Shown: positions 27,367 through 36,197 of the stretch, piece after piece
Numbering within the stretch: position 1 is the first letter of the stretch
Layout: every line of letters begins with the position of its first letter
Source of the DNA: Ramlibacter monticola
Lineage (GTDB): Bacteria; Pseudomonadota; Gammaproteobacteria; Burkholderiales; Burkholderiaceae_C
Assembly: GCF_016722785.1 (NCBI RefSeq)
Contig: NZ_JAEQNE010000002.1
Span: 868,001-932,000, forward strand
Reading direction: 5' to 3'
Length of the DNA stretch: 64,000 nucleotides
Translations under genes and position numbers: made by a program
Notes under the pieces: generated by a model
What the model was told of the DNA's origin: nothing
Databases searched by the model: none
What the model saw: the letters and a program-made list of their open reading frames with translations, nothing else

Positions 27367-28005
27367 ATGAAGGAAATCCACGACGAGACCCGCGCCGTCC
27401 TGTTCGACCTCGGCGGCGTGGTGCTGGACATCGACCTCGCCCGGCCGCTGCAGGTGTGGCAGCCGCATTCACGCCTCGCGCCGGAAGCGCTGCGCGAGGC
27501 CTTCCGGCAGGACGAGCCGTGGTGTCGCCACGAGACGGGCCACCTGCCGCCCGAGGGCTTCCTGGCGCACCTGCGCGAGGTTCTGGCCCTCGACTGCGAT
27601 GCCGCAACGGTGCGGGCCGGCTTCAACGCCCTGCTGGTCGCCGAGATCGAGGAGACCGTGCGCCTGCTGGACGCGATCCGGCCCGGCGTGCCGCGCTACG
27701 CGATCAGCAACACCAACCCCGTGCACGTGGCCGAGATCGAGCGTGCCTTCCCCGGGCTGCTGCCGCGCTTCGACCGCGTGTTCGTGTCGCACGAGATCGG
27801 CCACCGCAAACCGGATGCCGCGGCGTTTCGGTACGTGCTGAAGGCCATCGGCGTAGCGGCGCCCGAGGCGCTGCTGTTCGACGACCTGTTGCCCAACATC
27901 GAGGCTGCGCGCTCGCTCGGCATGCAGGCGGTGCAGGTGCGGGGGCCGGATGACGTGCGCCAAGGCCTGATCGAACGCGGCCTACTGAATCTTGGGCGGA
28001 CCTGA
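27367..28005 (+). CDS. HAD-superfamily hydrolase
   Basis: A 212-residue HAD phosphatase of the YihX/epoxide-hydrolase N-terminal-like subgroup. Motif I is FDLGGVVLDID (nucleophile Asp and the Asp two after GG), motif II is SNTN, motif III is HRKPD with the Lys, and motif IV is FDDLLPN. A helical cap lies between motifs I and II. The substrate is likely a sugar phosphate or a similar small phosphate ester. It is the last gene before the fimbrial cluster and has no clear operon partner. Confidence 0.88.
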   Translation: MKEIHDETRAVLFDLGGVVLDIDLARPLQVWQPHSRLAPEALREAFRQDEPWCRHETGHLPPEGFLAHLREVLALDCDAATVRAGFNALLVAEIEETVRLLDAIRPGVPRYAISNTNPVHVAEIERAFPGLLPRFDRVFVSHEIGHRKPDAAAFRYVLKAIGVAAPEALLFDDLLPNIEAARSLGMQAVQVRGPDDVRQGLIERGLLNLGRT

Positions 28006-28063
28006 CGTCGGGCCGAGGGGCAGCCCAGCACCAGGGCCCCCGATTCCTTCGCCCACCACCATT

Positions 28064-28071
28064 GGGGGGGG
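28064..28071 (+). repeat. G8 homopolymer tract upstream of the pilin gene
   Basis: Eight consecutive G residues lie 61-68 bp before the major pilin ATG, in the 126-bp gap that must contain the fimbrial promoter. Bordetella fim genes phase-vary through a poly-C tract in the same kind of position. Eight is short for high-frequency slippage, so this is a candidate only. Confidence 0.45.
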
Positions 28072-28131
28072 AGCCGTTCCGGGCCAAGGTGCAAATTCGC
28101 GCCCTGACGACTCTCGTATTGGAAATCAACC

Positions 28132-28668
28132 ATGAACTTCAAGCTCTTCTCCCCTCTTCTCCTCGCCGGCGTCGCCATGGTCTCGCAGCAGGCCCTGGCC
28201 TCCGACGGCACCATCACGTTCAACGGCGAAATCGTGGCCAATACCTGCGTCGTCAACGGCGGGAACGGCAACTTCACCGTCACGTTGCCGAAGGTGGGGG
28301 CAAACTCCCTTGCCGCCATAGGCGCCACCGCCGGGCGCACGCCATTCCAGATCGCCCTCAGCGGCTGCAGCTGGCCAGACGGCACGAAGGTGCACTCCTA
28401 CTTTGAAGCCGGCACCACTGTGGATTCGACCACGGGCAAGCTCATAACCGGCAACAGTACCGTGCAGATCGCGCTGTTGAACGCCGACGGCAACCCCATC
28501 ACGGCCGGCTCTCCCGATGCGACGCAGGCCTCCCAGCAGGCCACCCAAATGGTCGTCGTCACCAATGGCGCGGCGACCCTTCCGTACTTTGCCGAGTACT
28601 ACGCCACCCAGAAGGCCGTGCCTGGCATGGCCAACACCATGGTGGTCTACACCATCGTCTACAACTGA
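28132..28668 (+). CDS. Major fimbrial subunit (type 1/chaperone-usher pilin)
   Basis: A 178-residue pilin with a signal peptide cleaved near Ala23. The mature N-terminus GTITFNGEIVANTC has the donor-strand pattern and the first disulfide Cys39; the second is Cys79 (LSGCSW). The C-terminus ends in the beta-zipper strand MVVYTIVYN with a penultimate Tyr, as in FimA-type subunits recognised by chaperones. It is the first gene of a four-gene chaperone-usher operon. Because it is monocistronic in position (84 bp gap before the chaperone), it may be made in excess over the other parts. Confidence 0.92.
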   Translation: MNFKLFSPLLLAGVAMVSQQALASDGTITFNGEIVANTCVVNGGNGNFTVTLPKVGANSLAAIGATAGRTPFQIALSGCSWPDGTKVHSYFEAGTTVDSTTGKLITGNSTVQIALLNADGNPITAGSPDATQASQQATQMVVVTNGAATLPYFAEYYATQKAVPGMANTMVVYTIVYN

Positions 28669-28752
28669 GCGACGCAGTGCGGATGAGCGAGCGCAGGCTC
28701 CCGCCATCCGCACTCATGAACGTTGGATTCACCGACCCCCTGAGGACTGAAC

Positions 28753-29496
28753 ATGGACAGCGCGCGACTCATTCGGTATGCAATGAACCTGGCATTGTTC
28801 TGTGCCGGGCTCGGCATGGCCTTGGTCGCGCAGGCTTCGGTGGTGATCGCGGGAACCCGCGTGATCTACAACGCCAAGGAGCGCGAGGTCACTGTCAAAC
28901 TGAGCAACGAGGGGCAGCTGCCGGCGCTCACCCAGGTCTGGCTGGACAAGGGCGACCCCGGTGCCTCGCCCGCGACGATCTCGGTGCCTTTCACGGTAAC
29001 CCCCCCGATGGCGCGCATGGACCCCGGCAAGGGCCAGACGCTGCGCATCTTCTACACCGGCGAGCCCCTGCCGCAGGACCGCGAGTCGGTCTTCTGGCTC
29101 AACGTGCTGGAAGTTCCGCCCAAGCCCAAGGACCAGGCCGACACGAACCAGCTGCAACTGGCGTTCCGCTCGCGCATCAAGCTGTTCTTCCGGCCCGCCG
29201 GCCTCGCCGGATCGGCCCAGGACGCGCCCGCGCAGATCGAGTGGCGCCTGCGAGCCGAAGGCGGACGGGTCTCGCTCGAAGCGCGCAATCCATCCCCTTA
29301 CTTCGTCTCGTTCAGCGCGCTGGAACTCACGGGGACGGGCACGCCGGCCAGGTTCGACGAGGGCGGCATGATCGGCCCGGGCGAGACCAAGGTGTTCCCC
29401 CTCACCGGCCTGGCACCGGCGGGCCCGCTGAAGCTGCGCTACCACGCCATCAACGATTTTGGCGGCGCCATCGAGGGGGAGTCGCCGCTGCGCTGA
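28753..29496 (+). CDS. Periplasmic fimbrial chaperone (PapD-like)
   Basis: A 247-residue chaperone with a signal peptide (about 1-29, ending AQAS). It has GTRVIYNAKEREVTVKLSNEG, with the Arg expected at the G1-strand anchoring site, and the N-domain phrase RIFYTGEPLPQDRESVFWLNVLEVPP. The anchoring Lys is in FRSRIKLFFRP, and the C-terminal Ig-like domain ends in YHAINDFGGA. It stabilises pilin subunits by donor-strand complementation and hands them to the usher encoded next. Confidence 0.93.
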   Translation: MDSARLIRYAMNLALFCAGLGMALVAQASVVIAGTRVIYNAKEREVTVKLSNEGQLPALTQVWLDKGDPGASPATISVPFTVTPPMARMDPGKGQTLRIFYTGEPLPQDRESVFWLNVLEVPPKPKDQADTNQLQLAFRSRIKLFFRPAGLAGSAQDAPAQIEWRLRAEGGRVSLEARNPSPYFVSFSALELTGTGTPARFDEGGMIGPGETKVFPLTGLAPAGPLKLRYHAINDFGGAIEGESPLR

Positions 29497-29608
29497 CCTC
29501 CGCCGTGGCGTTGTCCACGGCCTTCCCCGCCAAACCCGTTCTTCACTGGGGTCGGCCAGCACCGCTTGCCGACCGGGGTCGAGGCTTGCCTGAGCGCCCT
29601 CAACTGCA

Positions 29609-32233
29609 ATGCGTGTCTCACCTGCACCGCTGTCGAAGCGTTCCCGCATCCGCGAGGCAGCCTGCCTGCTGATTGCGGGCGCGGCCGCTGGCGCGGGCGC
29701 AGCCGGGGTGGGGGACACCGAGACTGCGGACGTCGAATTCGACGGCACCCTGCTGCAGAACACGGGCGCGCAAATCGACGTGAGCCGCTTCAACGGCCGC
29801 AACGTCGCATTGCCTGGCACCTACCGCGCCGAGGTGCACGTCAACCAGGTGTGGCTGGGGCGTTTCGACGTGTCCCTGCGGGAAGTCGGCGGCGACCGCC
29901 GGAACGTCCAGCCGTGCTTCGACCGCGCCTTCCTGGAGCGCATCGGCGTGGACCTGGACCGGCTCACCGCGCAGGCCGTCGGGCGCCTGGACGAAGGCGG
30001 GGGCGCGTGCGTGCCGCTGTCCGCCCTGGTGGAAGGGGCGGCAGCCAGCTTCGACATCGGTGAGCAACGCCTCGACGTAGGCATCCCGCAGGCCCTCATG
30101 GCGCACCAGCCCCGGGGCTACGTGGACCCGAAGTACTGGGACGATGGCGTCAACGCGGGCCTGCTGCAGTACCAGGGCAACGTCTTTCGCAGCGAAAGCC
30201 ATGGCGTGGCCTCCACCCAGGGCTATCTCGGCCTGGAGGGCGGCCTCAACGTGGGTGCCTGGCGCCTGCGTCATCGCGGCAACTACACGCACGAAGAGCA
30301 AACGGGCAATCGCTACCAGGGCGTTCAGACCAGCCTGCAGCGCTCCCTCATCGGGCTCAAGAGCAAGCTCGTGCTCGGGGACGCGTTCACGGAAGGAGCG
30401 ATGTTCGACAGCGTCGGATTCCGGGGGATCCAGCTGGCCAGCGACGACCGCATGCTTCCGCAGTCGCAGCGCGGCTATGCGCCCGTCGTGCGCGGCATCG
30501 CCCGCAGCAATGCGCGCGTCCAGATCCGGCAGAACGGCAACCTCCTCTACGAAACCACGGTAGCCCCCGGCCCCTTCGAGATCAACGACCTGTATCCCAC
30601 CGGCTACGGCGGCGACCTGGAAGTGACGCTCACCGAAGCCGACGGCAGCTTGCACGTCTCGCGCGTGCCCTTTACCGCCATCGTGAATGCGCTTCGCCCC
30701 GGCAGCACCCGCTACAGCCTCACGGCCGGGCAGTTCCGCGGCGCGACCGGCGACTTCAAGCCCTACCTGGTGGAAGGCACCGTCCAGCATGGCTTCTCCA
30801 ATCAGGTGACCGGCTATGGCGGCGCCGTCCTGTCCAAGGACTACGCGGCGGCGGGTGTTGGCGTCGCGCTGAACACGAACTACGGTGCCGTGGGCGTCGA
30901 CCTCACGCATGCGACGACCCAATTGCTCGAGCAGCCCAGCCGCAGCGGCCAGAGCCTGCGCCTGAGCTACAGCAAGCTGCTGGAGCCGACCCAGACCAAC
31001 CTGACCGTGGCCGCCTATCGCTACTCCACCCGCGGCTATCTGGGCCTGGCCGACGCCATGGCCGTGTGCGAACTGCAGGAGAACGGCGGGCCCTTCGTCG
31101 CGCAGGACGTCCAGCGCGCGAGGTTCGAGCTCATGCTGAACCAGAGCCTGAGCAAGGGCTATGGCGATGTCTACCTCTCCGGCTCCGTCCGGGATTACTG
31201 GAGCCGCAGCGGCCGCGACCTGCAATTGCAGGCTGGGTACGGCAACAGTTACGGACGCATCGCCTACGGCTTGTCGCTGGCGCGCCAGCTCGATCCCGGC
31301 AGCGGCCGCTGGGAGAACCGCCTCACGTTCAACGTGAACATTCCGCTGGGCGACGGCCCGAACACGCCCTACGCGACCACCGAAGTGCAGCGCGACTCCT
31401 CCGGCCGCAGCAGCTTGCGGGAAAGCGTGACCGGAAGTCTCGGCAGGGACCATGCCCTTGCGTACGGGTTGAACGTCGCGCGCACGAGCGACGCGGATCG
31501 CGCGGGCGACCGCAGCGTGGGGGGCAACGTTTCCTACGCTTCGCCCATGGCCACTTTCAGCGCCAGTGCCAGCAATGGCACCGACTATTCGCAGCTCAGT
31601 GCCGGCGTCTCCGGTGGCTTGGTGGCCTACTCCGGCGGAGTCGCCTTCGCGCCCAGCCTGGGCGAAACGGTGGCCGTGGTGGAGGCCAGGGACGCTGCCG
31701 GCGCGCGCCTGGCCGGCGGCACCGGCCTGCGGGTGGATCCCTGGGGACATGGGCTCGTCCCCAACCTCACGCCCTTTGCGCGCAACCCGATCGAGATCGA
31801 TCCGCAAGGGCTGCCCATGAACATCGAACTCAAGTCGACCCTGCAGATGGCCGCGCCCACCGCCGGTGCCGTGGTCAAGATGAAGTTCGAAACGGAGAAC
31901 CTCGGACGCACCGCCATCATCGACGCGACGCGTTTCGACGGCAAACCCTTGCCCTTCGGCGCCGAAGTGCGCGATGCCAGCGGGCGCACCGTGGGCACCG
32001 TGGCCCAGGGCGGACGGATCCTGGCCCGCGGCCTGAAGGAGGACAGTGGCGTGCTGACGATCATCCTGGACGCCGAGCGCAGGCGGGAATGCCGCCTGCC
32101 CTACCACCTGCCGGCCGGACCGGGCGCGCGGGCGGATGCGCCCGTGATGACGAGTGGCATTTGCAGCGACCTGATCGACGTGCATGAAAGCCGGCCCGCC
32201 CCGGAAGTCGTCTCGGGAGTCCATCCACGATGA
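29609..32233 (+). CDS. Outer-membrane fimbrial usher (FimD/PapC-like)
   Basis: An 874-residue usher. After a signal region the N-terminal chaperone-binding domain shows VEFDGTLLQ, VDLDRL and CVPLSAL. The 24-strand barrel spans about residues 150-680, with the family phrases QRGYAPVVRGIARSNARV, YETTVAPGPFEINDLYPTGYGGDLEVTLTEADG and PYLVEGTVQHG. Two C-terminal plug-like domains end with the Cys pair near residues 830-848. It secretes and assembles the pilus. Its stop overlaps the adhesin start by 4 bp. The N-terminal start is not certain: the first 20 residues are weakly hydrophobic. Confidence 0.94.
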   Translation: MRVSPAPLSKRSRIREAACLLIAGAAAGAGAAGVGDTETADVEFDGTLLQNTGAQIDVSRFNGRNVALPGTYRAEVHVNQVWLGRFDVSLREVGGDRRNVQPCFDRAFLERIGVDLDRLTAQAVGRLDEGGGACVPLSALVEGAAASFDIGEQRLDVGIPQALMAHQPRGYVDPKYWDDGVNAGLLQYQGNVFRSESHGVASTQGYLGLEGGLNVGAWRLRHRGNYTHEEQTGNRYQGVQTSLQRSLIGLKSKLVLGDAFTEGAMFDSVGFRGIQLASDDRMLPQSQRGYAPVVRGIARSNARVQIRQNGNLLYETTVAPGPFEINDLYPTGYGGDLEVTLTEADGSLHVSRVPFTAIVNALRPGSTRYSLTAGQFRGATGDFKPYLVEGTVQHGFSNQVTGYGGAVLSKDYAAAGVGVALNTNYGAVGVDLTHATTQLLEQPSRSGQSLRLSYSKLLEPTQTNLTVAAYRYSTRGYLGLADAMAVCELQENGGPFVAQDVQRARFELMLNQSLSKGYGDVYLSGSVRDYWSRSGRDLQLQAGYGNSYGRIAYGLSLARQLDPGSGRWENRLTFNVNIPLGDGPNTPYATTEVQRDSSGRSSLRESVTGSLGRDHALAYGLNVARTSDADRAGDRSVGGNVSYASPMATFSASASNGTDYSQLSAGVSGGLVAYSGGVAFAPSLGETVAVVEARDAAGARLAGGTGLRVDPWGHGLVPNLTPFARNPIEIDPQGLPMNIELKSTLQMAAPTAGAVVKMKFETENLGRTAIIDATRFDGKPLPFGAEVRDASGRTVGTVAQGGRILARGLKEDSGVLTIILDAERRRECRLPYHLPAGPGARADAPVMTSGICSDLIDVHESRPAPEVVSGVHPR

Positions 32234-33219
32234 AGCACATTCTTCTGAAGATCGCGCTGGCGGCCCTGCTCCCGCTGTTCTTGCTGCACCAGGAAGCCTG
32301 GGCCAGTTGTCCCAAGGACAAGGAAAGAACCATCAGGATCACCCTGCCGAACAAGGTGTACGTGTTCAGCAATGCTGCCGTGGGGACGGTTGTCTGGACC
32401 AGCACGGGAAGCGGCAAGGCGCTGCCCATCAACGTCGAATGCCAAGGCCAGACCTACGGCGTCCACAGGCTCGGAAACCACCAGAATGAGGTGACCGGAA
32501 TGCCGGGTGTCTACAGGACCGATGTGCCTTACCTCGGCATCAAGGTGGTCGAGACCACCAGCTACACCACGGTCGGCGACGCCGTGACGCGTTGGTACAC
32601 CCCAGCCGCCAACCTCAAGGGACTCTGGGCGCGCCCGTCGTACCAGGTATCCCTGGTGGTGATCGGCAAGGTGACGGAGAACCGATCGCTCAGCATGCAG
32701 AACCCGATCGCCCGGGACTATGCCAGTGACTCGCCTACCAGCCTGGTGAACGAAGTCTTGCGATACCAACTGGAGGTTTCCAGTACCAACATCGAGCTCC
32801 AGGAGGCGGGCGCATCCGCCTGTACCGCCGCCAACGTTTCCGCCAACCTGGGCACCCATCAAGCGTCCGCGTTCACCGGAATCGGCTCGACCACCGCAGC
32901 GACGAGCTTCAACATCCGGCTGACGAATTGCCCGACGACCGGCAAGAGCTCCGTCATGTACCAGGTCGATCCCATCACGGCGGTGGCAGACCCCGACCAG
33001 TCGGTCGTGACGCTCAATCCGGCTTCCACGGCGACGGGGGTGGGCGTCCAGTTGCTCGATGGCAGCGGGACACCGTTTCCGCTGGGAACTCCGACCAGTC
33101 CGGGCGCCACCAGCGCCAGCTACACGATTCCCCTGAAGGCCCGCTTCTACCAGACGGGCACCGCCGTCAAGGGAGGTGCGGCCAATGCGGCGATGACATT
33201 CACGATCACGTACCAGTGA
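32230..33219 (+). CDS. Fimbrial tip adhesin (FimH-like two-domain subunit)
   Basis: A 329-residue secreted protein with signal peptide MKHILLKIALAALLPLFLL, cleaved near AWAS. The N-terminal half (about 26-185) is a beta-rich receptor-binding domain without recognisable lectin signature. The C-terminal half is a pilin domain with disulfide Cys residues (SACTAANV and LTNCPTT) and final strand MTFTITYQ. It is longer than the pilin by the size of one extra domain, as expected for a tip adhesin. The receptor is unknown. It is the last gene of the fimbrial operon and convergent with the aconitase-family gene 18 bp away. Confidence 0.87.
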   Translation: MKHILLKIALAALLPLFLLHQEAWASCPKDKERTIRITLPNKVYVFSNAAVGTVVWTSTGSGKALPINVECQGQTYGVHRLGNHQNEVTGMPGVYRTDVPYLGIKVVETTSYTTVGDAVTRWYTPAANLKGLWARPSYQVSLVVIGKVTENRSLSMQNPIARDYASDSPTSLVNEVLRYQLEVSSTNIELQEAGASACTAANVSANLGTHQASAFTGIGSTTAATSFNIRLTNCPTTGKSSVMYQVDPITAVADPDQSVVTLNPASTATGVGVQLLDGSGTPFPLGTPTSPGATSASYTIPLKARFYQTGTAVKGGAANAAMTFTITYQ

Positions 33220-33237
33220 CGCGTCGATGCGGCCTGC

Positions 33238-35217
33238 TCAGGGGCGCAGACGCGCCTGCAAGGCCGCCCACGACGTCAGTTCGCCCGCCAGCGCGCTGGC
33301 CATCACCGTCGCCGGGCTGGCCAGCCACACCTGGCCCGGGCCCGAGCGGCCCGGGAAGTTGCGGTTGATGGCGCTCACCGTGACCTGGCCGGCCGCGGTC
33401 GAGGAGCCCGGCCCGCAGTTGGCGCAGGCCCCGCAGGAGGGCTGCAGGATGCGCGCGCCGGCGGCTGCGAAGGTGCGGTCGTAGCCCTGCGCGATGCAGT
33501 AGTCGCGCACCGCCGTCGTGCCGTACTGCAGGTACAGCTGCACGTGCGCCGGCACGCGCAGCCCCCTTGCCAGCCCCCACGCCAGCACGGCGTGATACTG
33601 GTCGAAGTCCTCGCGCTTGCCGGCCGTGCAGGAGCCGCCGTAGGCGATGTCCACCGGCACCCGCTCGCCGAGCTGGTCCAGCGGCAGGCCGTTGCCGGGA
33701 TCGCCGGGCCGCGCGACCATCGGAGACAGCGCGCTGCAGTCGACGCGGATCGTGTCGCTGTAGGCCGCGCCCGGGTCGCTGCGCATCCACGGCTCCAGCG
33801 TGAACGCGACGCCCCGGCGCTCCTGCAGGAAGCGCAGGGTCTCCTCGTCCGGTTCCACGAGGCCGGTGAGGCCGCCCAGCTCCGCGGTCATGTTGGTGAG
33901 CGTCGCGCGTTCGTCGGTGGCCAGTGCGGCCAGGGCCGGGCCGCCGAACTCGAACACCTTGCCGACACCCGCGCCGGCGCGGATCGCCGGGAGGCGCAGC
34001 AAGTGCAGCGCCACGTCCTTGGCGGCGACGCCCGGCGGCAGCGCGCCTTCGAGCTCGATGCGCAGCACCTGCGGCATCGTCAGGCGCACGGCCCCGGTGA
34101 CGAAGGCATTGGCCATGTCGGTGGTGCCGACGCCGAAGGCGACGCAGCCCAGCGCCCCGCTGTGCGGCGTGTGCGAGTCGGTGCCCGCCACCAGCTGGCC
34201 CGGCAGGGCGTAGTGCTCCGCCATCATCGCGTGCGAGATCCCGGCGACGTTGCTGCCGTCGTCGGCGCGCGCCTCGTCCTCGGTGAGCGTGCGGTGGCTG
34301 CGCAGCCCGTATGCAGCCGCGAAGTCCCGCTGCGCCTGCTGCATCGCGTGCATGTTGGGCAGCAGCGGCGAGCCGGCGTGCGCGGGGCTTTCCTCCACGT
34401 AGGAGGTGTGGTCCTCGAACACCAGGATGGAGCCCGGGTCGTGCAGCGCCAGCGGACGCCCCAGCGTGGCGTGCAGCATGTGCGCCGCCATGCCCGTGTA
34501 GTACTCGTGGATGAAGCGCCAGTCGGCGCGCACGAAGAAGCCCTCGCCCGGCTGCGGCGCGTCGGGCGTCACCGGCGTGTGCAGCATGTGGCGCTGCACG
34601 ATCTTCTCGAACAGCGTCAGCGGACGCGCCCCGGAAGGCACGGCCACCGGCCGCGCGGCCCGCAGGTGCTGCTGGCCGAAGCGCAGCAGGCCGCCGCTCT
34701 TCAGGATGGCCGCCGCCAGCGCATCGCGGCCGGCGACCAGTTCCTCGATGGGGATCGCCTCGCCGCGCTGCAAGCGCTCCACCAGCCCGAAGTCGGTGGA
34801 GGTGAAGAGGCCGATGTTGTCGGCGTTCTGGCGGTAGATGCGCTCGAAGCTCTCCGCGATCACCAGCCGGATGCCGGCCAGCAGCTCCGCCGCCGGGCTG
34901 TGCTCGCGCGACGAGCCCTTGCCGTAGCGCCGCCCCGCGACGGCGACCTGGAAGCCGCCGGCCTGCACCGCGCCGGCCGCGATCGGCTGCTGCCCGTCGG
35001 CGGTGGTGAAGCCGGTGTAGGGGAAGCGCGCGAGCTTCGCGTCGTAGTGCGACATGATGCGCACCGGGCTGATCTCGTCGGTGGAGATGTCGTCGCGCAG
35101 GGGGCCGGCCTCCGCGCGCGCGAGCTGCCGGCCGGCAAGCTGCGCGCGCAGGGCGTCCGGGTTCTGCGCGAGGAACAGGAGGCGCGGCTGGGCGCCGAAA
35201 GCGAGGACTTCGTTCAT
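33238..35217 (-). CDS. Aconitase-family hydratase with N-terminal swivel domain
   Basis: A 659-residue fused enzyme, start ATG at 35217 overlapping the LysR stop (ATGA). The swivel domain is N-terminal (about 1-200: DDISTDEISP, GRRYGKGSSREHSPAAELLAGI) and the iron-sulfur catalytic part follows (GTDSHTPHSGALG; Cys ligands in GGSCTAGK and SCGAC). Housekeeping AcnA has the reverse order; AcnB has this order but with an extra N-terminal helical domain, absent here. It should isomerise or hydrate a 2-hydroxy di- or tricarboxylate. Gene context (LysR, HMG-CoA-lyase-like, CaiB, Bug) argues for a dedicated catabolic substrate rather than citrate. Confidence 0.88.
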   Translation of the reverse strand: MNEVLAFGAQPRLLFLAQNPDALRAQLAGRQLARAEAGPLRDDISTDEISPVRIMSHYDAKLARFPYTGFTTADGQQPIAAGAVQAGGFQVAVAGRRYGKGSSREHSPAAELLAGIRLVIAESFERIYRQNADNIGLFTSTDFGLVERLQRGEAIPIEELVAGRDALAAAILKSGGLLRFGQQHLRAARPVAVPSGARPLTLFEKIVQRHMLHTPVTPDAPQPGEGFFVRADWRFIHEYYTGMAAHMLHATLGRPLALHDPGSILVFEDHTSYVEESPAHAGSPLLPNMHAMQQAQRDFAAAYGLRSHRTLTEDEARADDGSNVAGISHAMMAEHYALPGQLVAGTDSHTPHSGALGCVAFGVGTTDMANAFVTGAVRLTMPQVLRIELEGALPPGVAAKDVALHLLRLPAIRAGAGVGKVFEFGGPALAALATDERATLTNMTAELGGLTGLVEPDEETLRFLQERRGVAFTLEPWMRSDPGAAYSDTIRVDCSALSPMVARPGDPGNGLPLDQLGERVPVDIAYGGSCTAGKREDFDQYHAVLAWGLARGLRVPAHVQLYLQYGTTAVRDYCIAQGYDRTFAAAGARILQPSCGACANCGPGSSTAAGQVTVSAINRNFPGRSGPGQVWLASPATVMASALAGELTSWAALQARLRP

Positions 35218-36122
35218 GGCGTTGGGGCGAGCGACGCCAGGTGCTCCACCAGGGCCTGCGCCGCCGGCGTGAGCGACGGGGCGTCGCGGAAACAGAGGAT
35301 GAAATGCCGCCGGGCCCAGGGCTCCTCCAGCGGCAGCAGCACGAGGCCGGCCGGCGCGCTCGCGCCCGCTTCGGCCACTTCGCGCGGCACGATGCTGATC
35401 GCGAGGCCGGCCCGCACCACCCGCAGCGCGGCCTCGAAATTGGTGACGACCACGCGGTGGTCGACGCCGCGCCCGAGCGCCGCGGCCCGCCGCTGCAGCA
35501 TCACCTGCACCGCGCTGTTCACGGGCAGGCTCACGTGCTCGTAGGGCAGCGTGTCGGCGAAGCGCAGCTTGCGCCGCCCGGCCAGCGGATGGCCGCGCGG
35601 CACGGCGACGCAGAGCGTGTCGCTGCGATAGGGCCGCGACTGCAGGGCGCCCACGTCGGCGGCATCCCAGCACACGCCCAGGGAGGCATGGCCCTCGCGC
35701 ACGCCGCGCACGATCTCCGGGCTGACGCGCTCCTCCAGGTCCACCTTGATCGCGCGGTGCCGCGGCTGGCGCAGGAAGGCGGCGACGTCGTCGGCCAGCG
35801 ACTCGGTCATCGCCGACACCGAGGCGAGGATGCGGACCTGGCCACGGCCGCCGGCGACGTAGGCCTCCATGTCGCGCTCGATGCGGGCCGCGCCATCGAG
35901 CATGCCCCGCGCGTGCTCCAGCAGGGTCTGCCCCGCCGGCGTGGGCTCCACGCCATGGCGCCTGCGCACCAGCAGCGGCGTGCCGACCTGGTCTTCCAGC
36001 TGGGCCAGCCGCTTGCTGATGGCGGATCCCACGATGCTCGCCTTTTCGCCGGCGCGCGCGATGTTGCCCGTCTCGCAGACGGAGACGAACAGGCGCAGGG
36101 TGGTCAGGTCGAAGTCGCGCAA
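35214..36122 (-). CDS. LysR-family transcriptional regulator
   Basis: A 302-residue LysR protein, probably starting at TTG (36122), with GGAA 5-8 bp upstream. The N-terminal helix-turn-helix is MRDFDLTTLRLFVSVCETGNIARAGEKASIVGSAISKRLAQLE in pattern, followed by the two-lobe inducer domain (about 90-300). It is translationally coupled to the aconitase-family gene and divergent from the lyase-CoA-transferase-Bug operon, with 75 bp and nested dyads between. It probably controls both arms in response to the pathway acid or its CoA ester. Confidence 0.92.
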   Translation of the reverse strand: MRDFDLTTLRLFVSVCETGNIARAGEKASIVGSAISKRLAQLEDQVGTPLLVRRRHGVEPTPAGQTLLEHARGMLDGAARIERDMEAYVAGGRGQVRILASVSAMTESLADDVAAFLRQPRHRAIKVDLEERVSPEIVRGVREGHASLGVCWDAADVGALQSRPYRSDTLCVAVPRGHPLAGRRKLRFADTLPYEHVSLPVNSAVQVMLQRRAAALGRGVDHRVVVTNFEAALRVVRAGLAISIVPREVAEAGASAPAGLVLLPLEEPWARRHFILCFRDAPSLTPAAQALVEHLASLAPTP

Positions 36123-36124
36123 GG

Positions 36125-36181
36125 AATTCCGGATTGGAACTTGATCGTTCCGAAATTGATATGAAAGGCCAATACGGAAAT
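36125..36181. promoter_or_regulatory. Nested inverted repeats in the LysR divergent promoter
   Basis: An outer pair (AATTCCGGATTGG at 36125-36137 against CCAATACGGAAAT at 36169-36181, 11 of 13 matching) encloses an inner GGAAC/GTTCC dyad (36136-36140, 36147-36151). This AT-richer 75-bp interval is the only intergenic space between the two operons. Paired dyads of this kind are usual LysR recognition and activation sites. Confidence 0.6.
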
Positions 36182-36197
36182 TCTAAACTCACCTCCC

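Noticed and set aside
29618-32224. An 868-codon minus-strand frame opposite the usher
   Set aside because: It is antisense to a well-conserved usher and has no recognisable motif.
33238-36192. A single 984-codon minus-strand frame covering the aconitase and LysR region
   Set aside because: The upper third is out of frame with the LysR gene; the real hydratase starts at 35217.
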